This document shows positions 51,316 through 63,594 of a DNA stretch of 64,000 nt, piece by piece. The position numbers and the translations under genes are program-made. The stretch spans positions 62,001-126,000 of the forward strand of contig JAGVSM010002727.1 of assembly GCA_022494885.1 (NCBI GenBank), in the 5' to 3' direction. Each line of letters opens with the position of its first letter. The first letter of the stretch is position 1. The stretch comes from Micrasema longulum. Its lineage: Eukaryota > Arthropoda > Insecta > Trichoptera > Brachycentridae. The notes under the pieces were generated by a model. That model made no database searches. It had not been told where the DNA came from and was given only the letters and a program-made list of their open reading frames with translations.

Positions 51316-51735
51316 GAACGTAACTATGCAGAAAGCAGCCAGCTGTAGAAAAGTGAAACTGAGATAATATCACCTTTGTAAAAAGAGAAAACAATCAAAT
51401 CCACACAACAGTTAAAATGTTTTTGACTTTGGCAAATGATAAACAATTAATACATTTGTTTTTTTATATTTTACAAACCATATATTTTTTTAATTTGACC
51501 AGTTTAAATATTTTTTTAAATATCGCAAGATTTTTCTAGTCCTGTTGGTGTCTTCTGCAAATTGAGAAATGCCGTTTTTGTAATCGACACTATTTTCCGA
51601 GGACGATTATTACAATTTTTTTGGTAAATCGGTCTAGCTGTTTTTAGCAAAACATAGCATTGAATTTACTGCACTCGATAACATCAATATCCCATTTCTT
51701 CGAAATTGTCAACTGCTTTCTGCATAACTACGTTC
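51316..51735 (+). mobile_element. M1 element, complete 420-bp inverted-repeat element
   Basis: GAACGTAACTATGCAGAAAG at the left edge (51316) is matched by inverted CTTTCTGCATAACTACGTTC at the right edge (51716-51735). The 23-bp arms differ at three positions. No coding capacity, so non-autonomous (MITE-like). The interior has GACTTTGGCAAATGATAAAC, CGTTTTTGTAATCGACACTA and ACTGCACTCGATAACATCAA, shared with 59220-59924. Confidence 0.88.
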
Positions 51736-51776
51736 AAATCGTCTATGGCCGTTACTAAATAAATAAATAATAAATA

Positions 51777-51945
51777 AATTATTATGAAAATAAAACTTAA
51801 AACTATTTAATTTTTTTACAGTAACCGTAAGTTTTGTTTCACCCGTTGATGGGAGTGCTCTTCCAAAACTGTAGTAGTGTTCTTGTAAAATAATAAAATT
51901 GTAAAACACTGATATCAAAATTTTGTTTTTATAATAATTTATAAT
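51777..51945 (+). mobile_element. Element H, longer copy
   Basis: The left arm AATTATTATGAAAATAAAAC is identical to the arm at 33801. The right arm (TTTGTTTTTATAATAATTT) is its diverged inverse. ACACTGATATCAAAATTTTG near the right end matches the left flank of the 33.8 kb copy in inverse orientation. It abuts M1, separated by an AAATAAATAA run. Confidence 0.65.
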
Positions 51946-51949
51946 GAAG

Positions 51950-52285
51950 TTTTACGAAGTGAATGCCGATTCAATTAATTATAAAATAGTTAATATGTTT
52001 AAATAAATACTAGACAAATTTGTTTTTACCCACTGATTTTTCATTTTTTCTACCGACCGGCTTCAAAGCTACACTTGTTAATCTTTATAAATAAGTATAC
52101 TTTGATAAAGAAGCTTGTGAAGTTTTGAAACTTTTTCAATGATTTTAAAACTGGTAATATTTTTTTTATTTTGTTTGTCTTTTTGAGACTTAATTTGTAA
52201 ATGAATAATTTAGTTTTATATGCTCTGTATTATTTATTATACGTACACGTATATTTATTTAACTGTATTTGTAGCTAATATGTAA
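51950..52285. other. No recognised feature
   Basis: AT-rich spacer. Confidence 0.5.
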
Positions 52286-52289
52286 AAAG

Positions 52290-52500
52290 CACTATGTGCC
52301 AAGCACAGTGTGTAAAGTGGCCATTTAAACCAACCATTGACAGGTCATAAGCCCTGTAGATTCCTAGACTTCTATATTACCTTCTCTTTAATGTTCTTCA
52401 TCTCTATTGTAATATGTTAATATAAACAGCTCCTCAGGGAGTTGAATCTAGTCCTTGACTACAAAAATTTGAACAAACTCAAAATTTTGCACCTAAAAAT
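52290..52500 (-). repeat. R1 fragment, reverse orientation
   Basis: CACAGTGTGTAAAGTGGCCA, AACCAACCATTGACAGGTCA, TAAGCCCTGTAGATTCC, CATCTCTATTGTAATATG, then CTCCTCAGGGAGTTGAATC and ATTTGAACAAACTCAAAA: the body, head and leading segment of one unit. Confidence 0.8.
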
Positions 52501-52534
52501 TAATTATAATAAATATATATTTGTACGCCTTGTG

Positions 52535-52650
52535 ATCTGATAGCATATTTTGCTACCACGTAATCGGCTCGATTCCCGACATGGTTTAAATGACCATTTT
52601 TTATTTGAAAAAGTACACAGCAATATTTTATAGTCCTTAATTCATAAATG
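52535..52650 (+). mobile_element. SINE-3-like degenerate copy
   Basis: TGTGATCTGATAGC, CTACCACG, then B-box-like GGCTCGATTCCCGACA and a tail AATATTTTATAGTCCTTAAT comparable to the copy at 53955-54180. Confidence 0.45.
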
Positions 52651-52654
52651 AAAA

Positions 52655-53035
52655 AAATCTTAAGATTTCTTCTTTGTGACTATATTAGCTGTATTTAGGA
52701 ATGGGCCCAGGTTGGCGAGGCTAAATACTACCAAAGTAATTAAGACATGTGAAATCGGGAAATGTGTCTCAGAACAGTAATAACACAAGTGGCTAAACCC
52801 TTAAGGGTTGGAATTAGCGCTTAAGTTCTACCCCCTCCACGCCTTGCCGTAAGTTTGGATGATCTGCATAATAGCCGCAATTAAAAGACGAAATATTTAA
52901 CTTGAATTCGTTTCCCTAAAGAACGTCATACTTCATCAAGAAGATTTGTGCTCGTCCACTAAAAAGGGATTCGAGAAAAAACATTTTAGTAAATTCATTA
53001 TTGAGATTTAAAATTGTTGCCACAGTTATTCAAGG
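52655..53035. other. No recognised feature
   Basis: Mixed composition, with a GC-richer patch at 52795-52855. Nothing is recognised. Confidence 0.5.
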
Positions 53036-53037
53036 AA

Positions 53038-53180
53038 AATGGAGGTCTTGGCATTTACAGGGCTTATGACCTATCATTGACTGCTTTAAGTGGTCATTTT
53101 ACACACTGTGTAACATTCATAATTCTGCCTATGTTAAAATATCCACATCCACATTACTTCAACTCTATCTTCTGTTGAAT
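53038..53180 (+). repeat. R1 fragment
   Basis: GGAGGTCTTGGCATTTACAG, GGCTTATGACCTATCATTGA, TTTTACACACTGTGTAACAT and CTTCAACTCTATCTTCTGTT align with the body of the unit. Confidence 0.75.
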
Positions 53181-53184
53181 TGTA

Positions 53185-53950
53185 TTTGGTTCTTAATGGA
53201 GGTTATGTTTTTCTTGTTGTTTTTGGAGATATATTTGTTACTTTGTTTGGTTTGAACACAATGCAAAACCCATTGATGATCAATGAAGAAATATATAGTA
53301 TAATCAATTAACTTTACAAATTTTCAAGTAATTCTTGGACAAATTTCTTTTAAAAAATGAGTTTTATAATTTAAATACCATTTTAGCCCGAATGCGGTGC
53401 GTTTTTTTAAAATTTAATTCATTTTCATTTATTAAAAAAGTAAAACGATAGAAACACGCCAATAGTTAATATGTATAGTTTGCAAAAAAAACAATTTAGT
53501 GCCATAATCGAGGGAGAAAATACGGGAATTATGTATGAAGAAAATTAAAACCGCTTTTCCTCTTAGAGGTTAGTGATTTTTTCCTACCATTCTGCTCCAA
53601 ATGGTGGCATTATATCCGAGGCCGCGTTATATTTGGGCTAATGCGGTATTTTTTACTTTATTAGAAAAATCTATAAAACGTTGATGGGGAAAATGATGTC
53701 AATTTTAAGAGTAGTTTTCACAGGGTTTATATGTTGTAAGGAAAAGTATGCTTCAATATTGTATTTTATTATTCCCGTGTCAATCATTTTTTTAAATATG
53801 CTTATGTTTGCTTCAGTCCATTTACATTAATCGAAGATTAATCGTTATAAACCATTTTGTTTGTGGTTTTGGATAAGCATATTAAACAATTTTATAAGAA
53901 AATAATCCTAACATCTTTGACCTTGAAAACTATGAAATGGGGAATATTGA
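53185..53950. other. No recognised feature
   Basis: AT-rich. No coding motif or repeat match was noticed. Confidence 0.5.
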
Positions 53951-53954
53951 CAAT

Positions 53955-54180
53955 GCTATTATTCCTTGTCAGCCTCGTGGTGTTATGGTATTTGCGTTTG
54001 TCTACCATGCAAGAGGTCTCGGGTTTAATTGCCATGGTTGATATGAAATATATATTTTAAAGTATGTTTTTTAACTAAAATATTTCATAGTCCCTGGACA
54101 GGTAGCTCTTCAGCTACCTTCTTACCTACTTCTACCTGCACTTCTGTGAAGCTGATCATCTTATCTTCATGTTACAAAAA
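53955..54180 (+). mobile_element. SINE-3, tRNA-derived copy
   Basis: Head AGCCTCGTGGTGTTATGGTA (A-box region), GAGGTCTCGGGTTTAATTGC (B-box region, mutated), then ATATTTCATAGTCCCTGGAC and a tail AGCTGATCATCTTATCTTCA. It contains a short GGTAGCTCTTCAGCTACC hairpin. The short frame that crosses it (53857-54060) is not a gene. Confidence 0.6.
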
Positions 54181-54317
54181 TGTTCAAGATAAACTGAAAT
54201 TTGTATACCGATGGAATGGCTTATGCATCGTTTGGTGCGGAAAGGGAATGAAAATGTTGATTATTCCTCGCCTTTGCCATATTATAATGTCTTTGATTGC
54301 ATTCTTCTTCTCTGGTC

Positions 54318-54995
54318 TCAATCCTGGGATTGGCTAGTAGCAATTACATTCATTCTACTCCTCCATTCCTCCCTGTCTTGTGCGGCTCTTTTAAAGTCAG
54401 AATATGATGAGCAGCGCACGTCCTCTAATAGGTCCTCCGGGTACTCTCGGCGTGGGCGTCCCCTAGAATTTATCCCCTCGGTCATCCCCTCTAATATGAC
54501 ATGCAGGAGGCCTTCTTGACGTATTACATAGCCGATCCATCTCGCTCGCCTTTCGGACAAGATCCTGAGCAGGTGCCTTCCACCTTCGATTCTTTTGAGA
54601 ACCTCCTCATTTGTAATGTGGTCTCTCCAGGAAATTCCCAGTAGTCTTCTATAGGACCACATCTCAAAAGCCTCTAGTCTCCGTTTATCTCTTTCGGATA
54701 GGCACCATGTCTCGCAGCCATACACCAAGATACTCCATACATAGGTCTTGATTAGGAGTATTCTTAGTTTTGGGTCTATATTATTTGATTCTATTATTTT
54801 TTACCTTTTATTAAATGCAAGTCTAGCTTGATGTATACGGCTGTCGACCTCGCTCTTAGACCGACCGTCCCACGTTATTTTGCTCCCGAGGTAGACAAAC
54901 TCCTTGGTGTTCTTTAGTGATATTCCCGACATCACTACTCTCATCTGGTGTTGCATTCGGCCTACAGTCAGTAGCATTATGCGTGTCATATTTTC
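54318..54995 (-). pseudogene. LINE endonuclease-RT-type C-terminal remnant
   Basis: Minus-strand codons VMSGISLKNTKEFVYLGSKI, EVDSRIHQARLAFNKR (54989-54801), then a frame change and MVYGCETWCLSERDKRRLEA, FEMWSYRRLLGISWRDHITN, EEVLKRI, RRARWIGYVIRQEGLLH, EGINSRGRPRREYPEDLLED (54728-54318). This is the diagnostic order for the post-RT region of the insect endonuclease-reverse transcriptase family. It is the best preserved remnant of that family here; the 17690-18060 piece is a more decayed relative. Confidence 0.9.
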
Positions 54996-54999
54996 ATTT

Positions 55000-55510
55000 T
55001 AAGTTAGTTATTGGTTTATGTTTGTATTTAATTTGATTAATTATATCCCAAGCTGAAAAAAGGTCCACAGCATTTTTAACATTATGCATTTTTAAATACT
55101 ACGGATACTTGAATATATTTTTTACTAAATTACATGGTGAAAAATTTATAACGAAAAACCAGCATGATTTTCCTGCTGATTATGGTAATAATTTATTATG
55201 ACAATTTTTTCATTAACTTATGCTCTATAATAGTGCTATATCTATTTTCGAAGCAGTGAGTGGCACTTAGGACGGGTGTCTATAGTTTAAAAGTTCCATA
55301 AAATAAAGTAATTAGGTTTGTGTGTGGTTCAATGATTGTGTTATAGGTGATTTATTATAAATCCATATCAACATCTTTTGGATCTTCTCAAAATTGAAAA
55401 ATGTGTGGTTTGCTGCAATCATTTTCGTAACCACATTAGTGTTGTAATGAAATATAAATTTCAAGAGTGTAAAGTTTAGAAATATTGATAATTTAAATGC
55501 AGTTTAATGA
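55000..55510. other. No recognised feature
   Basis: AT-rich spacer. Confidence 0.5.
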
Positions 55511-55511
55511 T

Positions 55512-55612
55512 AGTGAGTTATTTACAACTCGTTGAAAATGGCCACCAAAATTGAAATATTTGGGTAAATTATAAGAACGCTAATATTTATTTTTCATAAA
55601 AAAAAAAAATAG
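55512..55612 (+). mobile_element. SINE-2 3' body, headless
   Basis: GAGTTATTTACAACTCGTTG, AAAATGGCCACC, GAAATATTTGGGTAAATTAT and a closing A-run (55597-55609) match the 3' part of the long SINE-2 copy at 18660-18870 base for base over most of its length. The tRNA-like head is missing. Confidence 0.8.
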
Positions 55613-55614
55613 TG

Positions 55615-57885
55615 ATTACATTTCCATCAATACTTGGACAATTATATGTTACAATGTTTGTACTATTTCAAGACCAAATAATTTTATCTTATTTAAATAT
55701 AACGGTTAAATAAAGTATGTTTTTTTTAGATCACCTATTTTTTTTCAAATATTTAATTTTCATTTAAAATCTGATATGAAAGCGTTTTCACTACCCGTAT
55801 TTTGACTTTTTTAAGTAAAAAAGAAGCTCTTCCATTCGGAAGTATAACGTATACACGTGCTTTTATTTCGCAAAATAAATTTAACATGTATCTAATTCAA
55901 ACTTGAGTCTTCTTGATATTGAACAATGAAAAGAATGCGTTTGAAATATTATTTTTTTCTCTGGGATACGGAATAAAACATTTTCTAGTGAAATCCACGC
56001 AAAGAAGTAAAACGTCGAATCGTATTTATTTTTTCGCTTACCTGGAAGAATATTTCTAATGGAAAAGCAATGTAATCAACTACACCTGAGTGTTGGAAAC
56101 TTGAGACTTATTTTCTCATGAATTTCCTTTGGCATTTTGTTCTCAGATTTCCCGTTATAGAACCACTTTCATTCAATTAACCCTTTTTAATAGAGAAAAC
56201 TTTACATTTACAGTACTGCATTGGTAATAAAAGATGCGCTTTTTTAGTCTTATTAAACTGCCAGGAATTTCCGACAATTAGTCCGAGACTTAATTATCCG
56301 CAATGGATAACCTAATTTCCAACTGCGTCTTTATTGTTTATTAGAAACGATATTTTTTTAGTCGATATTGATGATTCTTAAGTATAAATTACTAATCTTT
56401 TCCAGCAATATTTTTTAATCAAAGGATGTATCAATAGGCTAGCAATTTTTATGTATTTTAATATTTTGAACAAAAAACAGTTTTATTATTTACATAATTT
56501 TAAACACTTACCAAAATAATATGTTCTTTAATTTCAATCAGAAATTTTCTTCGAATTTTTCAATTATAAATTTTTGAACAAAAAAAATTTAATTGATTTT
56601 CCACTAGTCATTACAAAGTTTAAAACCGAAAAATAAATAAATTATTTTTTTTGAAATGATAATATAACTTGAACGAAAAACAAAAAAAAATCAAATCTAA
56701 TTTTCAACGTGACATAAATGTCATTTTTCAAACAAATGTATTAAAATCATTAAAATAATCCGAAAATTTCCGAAATCAAAACCCACAAATACTTGAAATA
56801 AATACAAAGAATGCAAGGGGATTCCCAAACACACGATGATTTCTTTATAATGCAAGCATTTTAACCCTTATATAATACGAGTATGTCTCCATTTTACGAA
56901 ATTACAGATCTTGGAAGGTTTTTCTTTCATAGAAATTCTGAGGATGTGTGAAGGATGTACTTACGTACATCCCCATAAAATGTCGCTAAAAGTTAAAAAG
57001 TTGTGCAAGAGTCGAAAATCATTTGCACTGCTGGTGGATTTTTAAAGCGGGCGCGTTTGCAATACTTACACAAACGCATTGTGTAGTATCTGTGAATAAT
57101 CTCATAGTGTGACATCGCACGGCATACGCATTATGAAAATAATCTCTGTCTCTCTTGCGTTCAGACGCACTTATGAGCGTGACATAGGCAACTATTGCTT
57201 TGTTAGTTGCTAATGATATGGTATTAAAATAAACCCAGGTCGCTTCTGCGTTCGACTGAATTTCGCCGCGATTCTTAATAGTAAAAATAAAATTCTTTGT
57301 ATTCGATGTATATGCATTAAGCTATGGTTGTCACTAGTTATAAATATATATTTTTATTTAATCAAATCATGTATACATGTATACATATATGTCGATTATC
57401 TAGTGCTGGCGATTTCGCAAAACTGACACAAAAACATTATCAATGTACATGATATTGATTTTAAAAATCTCGATATTTTATTGAATGTTTTTAAAAATCT
57501 TTTTTGGGTTTGAGCGAAAAAAAAACAATCAAATTTTTTTTTAATCAATATCCTGGTGATTTAAATCCTGCATTCAAAATATTATTACTAAATTGTCTGT
57601 CTGTCATAAAAAATAATGTTTTATTTCACGTACAAAAGACACAAATACAATCTTTTTTTTAGGTGTAAAACCGATAGTTGAAATGTTTAATAGTATAAAA
57701 ATTCGGTTTGTTTTTAATTGTGTGCAGTAAAAATTCTACACAATATTAAATACGTTTTCAAAAAACATCGTAATTTGCCAGTTTTCAAATAAGTTTTCGG
57801 CAAAAACTTTTTGGGGATATTATGTAAAATTAGAATATGCGAAGGTGAATTGTACATTTCTTGTATCAAAACTACACGTTATCAA
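55615..57885. other. No recognised feature
   Basis: AT-rich with many A and T runs. A slightly GC-richer stretch at 57030-57270 (CGGGCGCGTTTGC, GTGTGACATCGCACGG) could be an old repeat or regulatory DNA; no family or gene is recognised. Confidence 0.5.
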
Positions 57886-57889
57886 AATA

Positions 57890-58865
57890 CCTTAATTGTT
57901 GACAAGAACGGATATCAAATTGCTGGCTGACAGGAAAATAGAATACGAACTCTATTTTCAACCAGGAAGTAAAGAGAAGATATTGACAAAAGTATATAAG
58001 CATATATTCAGTGACTCTATCAGTTCAAAGCTTAGATTATACCAAGTCAGTACTTCGACTCATCTCTCCACGTGCTTATTTGTCGGGCATATCACTATAA
58101 AACCTTTATTTGATACTTAATTTTGAAATATGGAATAATTGGATGGGGATGTGCAAATGACACACTGATCAAACAAATAATAATTGCACAAAAAGCTTTA
58201 ATAAAAATTATCTTACGAGTCTCAACCAGAACTAGCTCCCTCGGTATATTCGAAAATCTTAATGTAAAATCTATAAAACAACTTTATGTAAAAGCTCTGT
58301 TACTATACGCACACATCCATTATTTTATTCTTTACATAACTTCTTTCACAAATACAAGAGTTACTAGATACTCCACCCTGATGCTGCAAAAAAAAAAAAA
58401 ACCTTCGGTCAATGAGGATTGGCCTACTACTCGGTTTAAGTGTACAATCAACTTCCATTATCCATAAGAACAATAAATAAGTACTCACAATATAAAATTG
58501 CTATTAAAAAATTGATAGTGGAGGTGGGTTGCGCACGGATCGATGAGTGGATCAAGCCAAACAGGTAAAATGTGTGTACTGTTAATAAAATTTGGTCTTA
58601 ATAAATTGTTGTTTTTGTTTTGTTTTTGATGATTATTTTAGTTTATATTGTTTATTGCGTTAATGATAATTAGTTAAATTTGATTAGTTACGATTTTTTT
58701 TTAAATAATTATTATGTGAACATTGCTAAACAACTCATTTACAGCATGTTTCACATTTTGTAAAATGTTACCCTCAGAACGGGACACCCCAGTGAGGGAA
58801 CATTATTATGTATAAAAAAAGAATACAAACAATGTAAAAGTATAAATAAACTGTTCTATTTACGC
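57890..58865 (+). pseudogene. LINE-D ORF2 C-terminus and 3' UTR
   Basis: Codons KYGIIGWGCANDTLIKQIII, AQKALIKIILRVSTRTSS, IFENLNVKSIKQLYVKALLL (58123-58320), then an A-run, a frame change and IKKLIVEVGCARIDEWIKPN before the stop near 58565. The 3' UTR carries CCCCAGTGAGGGAACATTAT (58787-58806), shared with the 34.3 kb copy, and ends near an A-rich stretch. RT core and endonuclease are absent. Confidence 0.7.
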
Positions 58866-59215
58866 AATATCACTGTGTGTTTTTCATGAGTGAAAAATAT
58901 TTTAAACAGGTACGTAGGTTTTGACGGCCACTGTTATAAATGTGTATATTTTTTGGGTGATTTTGTGTATGTTGAATTCATTCTGACGTTTCGGCTACCA
59001 TTGAACGAATCTTACATACACGGGATCACCCAAAAAAGGACATATTCAAATATTATTCTTCTGAGTTAACCCCGACAAGCCTATGTCAATAAAATAAAAT
59101 AAATAAACGACTTATGGTTAATTATATAATTGTCTTTGGTCTCTGGCGATGGTTTGTGATTACCATTAACCCAGCTCCCATAGGACTGAGTCACCTTCTA
59201 AGTTTTCATTGGAGT
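58866..59215. other. No recognised feature
   Basis: AT-rich spacer with AATAAAATAAAATAAAT near 59090. Confidence 0.5.
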
Positions 59216-59219
59216 AATT

Positions 59220-59924
59220 GAACGTAGATATGCAGAAAACTGCCAGCCATAGAAAAGTGAAACTGAGATAATAGCACCTTTGTGAAAAGAGTAAATAATC
59301 AAATCTACACAACAGTTGGAATGTTTTTGACTTTGACAAATGATAAACAATGCATACATGACTTTTTTTTCATATTACAAACAAGAATCTTATTTTGTAT
59401 TTGACCAGTTTTGAAAGTACCTCAAGATTGTTATAGTGCTGTGGGTGTATTCTGCGAATTGACAAATGCCGTTTTTGTGATCGACACTATTTTAGAAAGG
59501 TAATTAGCAATAAATATTTTTTTGTATAAAAGCGGTGTGGCTGTTTTAAGCCATTTTTAGGCATTCTTTGAACCATTTTTATCTGGTTTTGTTGAGTTTT
59601 ATCTTCATAATAATATTTTTCAAAGCATCAAAAATAAAATAATTATTTTACTCGTACACAATATTATGTCTGTCCTCTTTTATTTGATTATTAATTAAAA
59701 CTAATGTCTGAGCACCCGATGACAAACTATTATTGAATAGTTTATCGGTACAAAATATGTTTTAATACTTGGTTTTCTTTATAACATATTAATATTGTAA
59801 TAATGTGTATATTTTATTGAATAAAAACTGTAAAAAAAAATAGATTTAAACTTACTGCACTCGATAACACCAATATCTTTTTTTTTTCAAATTGTGGACT
59901 GGCTGTTTTCTGCATAACTAGGTT
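59220..59924 (+). mobile_element. M1 element interrupted by a LINE 3' end
   Basis: Left arm AACGTAGATATGCAGAAAAC and TGCC (59221-59244); right arm GGCTGTTTTCTGCATAACTA and GGTT (59901-59924), inverted. The interior follows the 51316-51735 copy (GAATTGACAAATGCCGTTTT, GATCGACACTATTTTAG; ACTGCACTCGATAACACCAA) except for an added block at about 59600-59855 from a LINE. Confidence 0.85.
59625..59855 (+). mobile_element. 5'-truncated LINE 3' end nested in M1
   Basis: Inverse match to 40080-40270, the 3' UTR end of the tricistronic LINE: TTTGATTATTAATTAAAACT, AATGTCTGAGCACCCGATGA, ATTGAATAGTTTATCGG, then ATATTTTATTGAATAAAAAC and a closing A-run (59833-59842). The terminal hairpin is intact (59715-59748). 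Confidence 0.88.
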
Positions 59925-59929
59925 AAATC

Positions 59930-61890
59930 TTCACTAAAATTTCGTACTGTATCCAAAATAAAACACTTTTATTGAATTTAATTCTACTTTTATTTTTAAA
60001 TATATTGTACATGTGACGCGTTTTATTTTGTAAGAACATTATCAAACTAACCTAACTACTAACAAAGTTTTCTTTTATACTGACAATAATTTATGTTTAT
60101 TGATAAAGGTATCTATACATTTTTTTTTTAAAGTAGAAATAAAACCAGTAAAGTTGTTATTTATATTTAAAATAAACAAAAGTACAATTAAATCAAATAA
60201 AGGTGTTTTATTTTGGATACATTACAAAATTCTATTACGGAATTATACCAATTATATGCATGCAAAAATAAATAATTATATAATGTAAAGTATATCAATT
60301 ATGTAATTTTTAGCGTTCATCTTGTAACTAAAATGTTTATTTTAAAAGAATCTTATTATATTGAGATATCTTGCTTTTTGGTGAAGGATCAAAAAATGTT
60401 CATATTTATTTTCCAGCCAACCTTTCGTTATATTTCCGAGCCTTTTTGTTGCCATAATCCAAAGATGAAAGTTAATCCTAAAAAGCGTAAGGGTAGGTGA
60501 CTTATTTCAAATTAACCTTTTAATATCTCTAACGACGGGCTTTCGAAAGAAAACCACTGGGGTGTTATTTTACAAGTTATTGCAGGAAAAGCTTAAACTG
60601 TGTTGTAAAGTAATACACGAATTAAGTTTGTGTTCATTAACAGTTCACTGAGATTGCTTTGAAATATGGAAGTGGATTATTCAATGTAAAGTAATTTTAT
60701 TAGGTAACTTGACGCCCCGAGAGCTCGAGTTAGGGTTGCTAAAACTCTCATCACTATTAAATCTTGTAATAATTACGCAGTTATATTCGCGAAATACGTT
60801 AATAATGAACGCGTCATTAAAATATTAAATTTACGGTTCTTAATAGATTCTCACATTCTATTCCTTAAGGGAGAAATTTTAGTTTCAATTTTTAGATTAA
60901 CGCTTTCTAAATTCACTGGTTCAGATCAAAGATTCGATAAATAACCCGTATTGTGGAAGAAAGACTTTTTAAAAAGAAAGAGTACCTACTGACGAGCTCT
61001 ACGTTTATGGCGCACGAAAGTAATGCGGAAGTGTTGTGAAGCTGCCTGGTTGAGTTTCAATCAAAATTCTCATATAAAAAATCATCACAATTGGATGATT
61101 TTTGTTTCAGTGGATAATTTACATGTAAATAAAAACACATTTTTTGTTTTTTGCATATTTTTGTTCAATATTTTTTTTTTCATTCAAAGACGTCTTGAGA
61201 ACTATTGTTTTCTTTTCCATAATTTGTTTTATTTATTTATTTCACATAAAACTTTTCATTTTTATTTTCTATATTAACATCTCATTATATACTTTACCCA
61301 ATATTGCGGCATTTAAATACATTATTTTTATATTTTGTTCTAGTTACAGTAGTTTTTCTAATAATGAATGCGCATATATACACACACATAAATGTATGCT
61401 AAGATGTACACATACATACATAAATAAATAAAAAATCAATAATAATAGCGAAAAAAATCATACCAGTAGTATTATAAGCACTGCACATAGGTACTGTGCA
61501 GATATTGAGCCGAAAAGCATGCCACCGTTGCTGGTTATTTGGCTCCTCTACGCCGGCCAGCTACCGGTCCTTCAACACCCGCACAAATACCTATATACAC
61601 ATACGATTTTATTACCGGCTTGACTGACTTACATATTCTATAGCGTTACTTTTTTAACTAAAGAGTCAATTATTTTTTTTCGCAACATAAACGTGAACCT
61701 CGCCTGTAGGTAGAACGTACTATACCCTGTTCAACGAGACTGGCCCACGTTACACGTGCCCGCCACGAGCCCAATGCGTGGAATATATTCCGTCTAGACA
61801 TTCAAGGGTCCGTTTTACAGATTTAGTTAAGTGTGTCATATCAAAAAATATATATTTTATTGACTGTAAATAAATGATTTATTTCAAAAG
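59930..61890. other. No recognised feature
   Basis: AT-rich. Higher-GC patches at 61470-61600 and 61690-61800 show no readable frame or known motif. The overlapping frames at 61023-61431 are T-rich and look like chance. Confidence 0.5.
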
Positions 61891-61894
61891 AGAG

Positions 61895-62040
61895 TGAAAA
61901 TATTTTTAAAGGGGAATATGGAAGTCTAGGCATTTACAGGGCTTATGACGTAAAATTATTTTAAAATAAAAGAGCTGAAACCTTTATCACGTGAGTGAAA
62001 TTCATCCAGATGAACCAAATCACATACTAGGCAACGGTTG
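61895..62040 (+). repeat. R1 copy with internal deletion
   Basis: GGGGAATATGGAAGTCTAGG, CATTTACAGGGCTTATGAC runs to 61950. It then jumps to AAAAGAGCTGAAACCTTTAT, CACGTGAGTGAAATTCATCC and CACATACTAGGCAACG; the middle of the unit is missing. Confidence 0.75.
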
Positions 62041-62044
62041 TTGG

Positions 62045-62505
62045 CAAGCAATTTGGTTCAGGCATTTATGAAAAAGTTGCGTGGACTCAGCGTCAGGGAC
62101 GTCCACCGTCCTCGGCGAGTGAAACGTGAATAAATCGACATTTGTAATCTGGCTTTTTTGTATAAAGATTTGTATAGGATTTTTACACCCTTAAAATGGC
62201 GACAGTTTTTACGATATAATGACCCAACAAAACTTATTTAAAAAAAAAAAGGGATATTGAGCCTTACAAAAAGAATAAGGTCGTACCATATTTACGAATA
62301 CGTTATATATCTATTCTAAAAATGGCTGTTTTCAGTGATTTTATAATCTTTGAGAATTTTTTGCACTAACTTACAAGATAAAAATAAAAAAATAAAAGAT
62401 ATTGATGCCCTAGAGGAAAGTTTGAATTTTGACAAGGTATTTTTAAAATTTGGCTAGGACACTACAAGTAATTTAAATATCTCATCGAAATATCACATTT
62501 TAGCA
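62045..62505. other. No recognised feature
   Basis: AT-rich. Nothing is recognised. Confidence 0.5.
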
Positions 62506-62514
62506 TTTTTCAGC

Positions 62515-62900
62515 CCACTTAATTTATTTCATTTTATTTCATTGGAAAACCAACAGACATTTATAAATGTACAAGAATCAATTATATAATATATACAATA
62601 CATATTATAAAGTCTAATTAGAGGCTTCCACATAATATTGTTATTGTAAATGTTGTCACCTAAAAATTATACATAACATGAAATAACTAATCATACAAAA
62701 CTAATAATATTACCAAAAATGTAGATGTACTACATATTATCAAAAATAAATTTAATTTTGAATATTGGTCACACAGTTGCACATTGTAATATATATTACA
62801 ACTATAGTTGGCCATACAGTGTAAATTTATTATGTGCCTAAATACAGAACTACTCATTACTAGCATAACATAGGCTATGAATTCAAGGCGCAACATCATG
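62515..62900 (-). mobile_element. Probable LINE 3' UTR
   Basis: Starts on plus with TTATTTCATTTTATTTCATT and GGAAAACCAACAGACATTTA, the same arrangement as the UTR start at 35005 (GGATAACCAACAGC). No RT codons are readable upstream. Confidence 0.4.
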
Positions 62901-63004
62901 GCTTAATTTATTTTTTTGTAAATTTCATTTTTAAATTAAGTTAAAGAAATGTTTTTTACATCATAACAATTTAATTGAGGATTACTCATAATATTTATAA
63001 ACTT

Positions 63005-63592
63005 ATTTATTCATTTTGTTAATTAGCGCCCAAAAGGCATTTACAAAAAATAAAAATAAAATACATGCCAACATAATAAATAATAAACACAGAATATACA
63101 GAAAAATTATGTAAAATAAGTAAGGAAGGATATAATAAAAAAATTATACAAAGTAGAAAAAAATACAATAATAACAAAGGTATGCAAGAAAAAACAGTAA
63201 GCATATAAACAAAAAATGCAAAGATATAAGCTTTTGAAATAAATTCTGTAAAGCAAACACAGTAAATGAAGTGTTACGGAAAGCAAGAAAGATAAATTTA
63301 AGTTAAATTAAAAGGCAAGCATATACTATCGCGAAAAAAGAAGAAATAAAAATATGTTTATATGTAATGCGTATTTGCCAATACTACAATGCAATTTTCT
63401 ATAATAGTAAAAAATAAAAAAAGAAGTTTAAGGTAATAAAAAAAAGTAAATATTTTGTTTAATTTGTGAAATTGAACTGTCAATAATAGTTTGACAAGCA
63501 GCTACAAATAAACATGATATTGTGGACTTTTAAGATAATAAAACTTTGAGTAGAATGTCTGCAGCCGTTCCATAAGTGTATGTTTTATAGTA
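63005..63592 (-). mobile_element. LINE-C 3' UTR and terminal codons, copy 2
   Basis: Inverse match to 37735-38400: GCGCCCAAAAGGCATTTACA, ACAAAGGTATGCAAGAAAAA, TGCGTATTTGCCAATACTAC, ATGTCTGCAGCCGTTCCATA. The palindromic minisatellite of copy 1 is absent. Only the last ORF2 codons remain, and they are degenerate. Confidence 0.8.
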
Positions 63593-63594
63593 CG

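Noticed and set aside
59220..59924. Single autonomous DNA transposon of about 700 bp
   Set aside because: The extra length compared with the 420-bp copy is a nested LINE 3' end, and no transposase frame exists.
61023..61431. Small membrane protein genes (84 and 95 codons)
   Set aside because: T-rich low-complexity frames overlapping each other, with no motif, context or conservation evidence.
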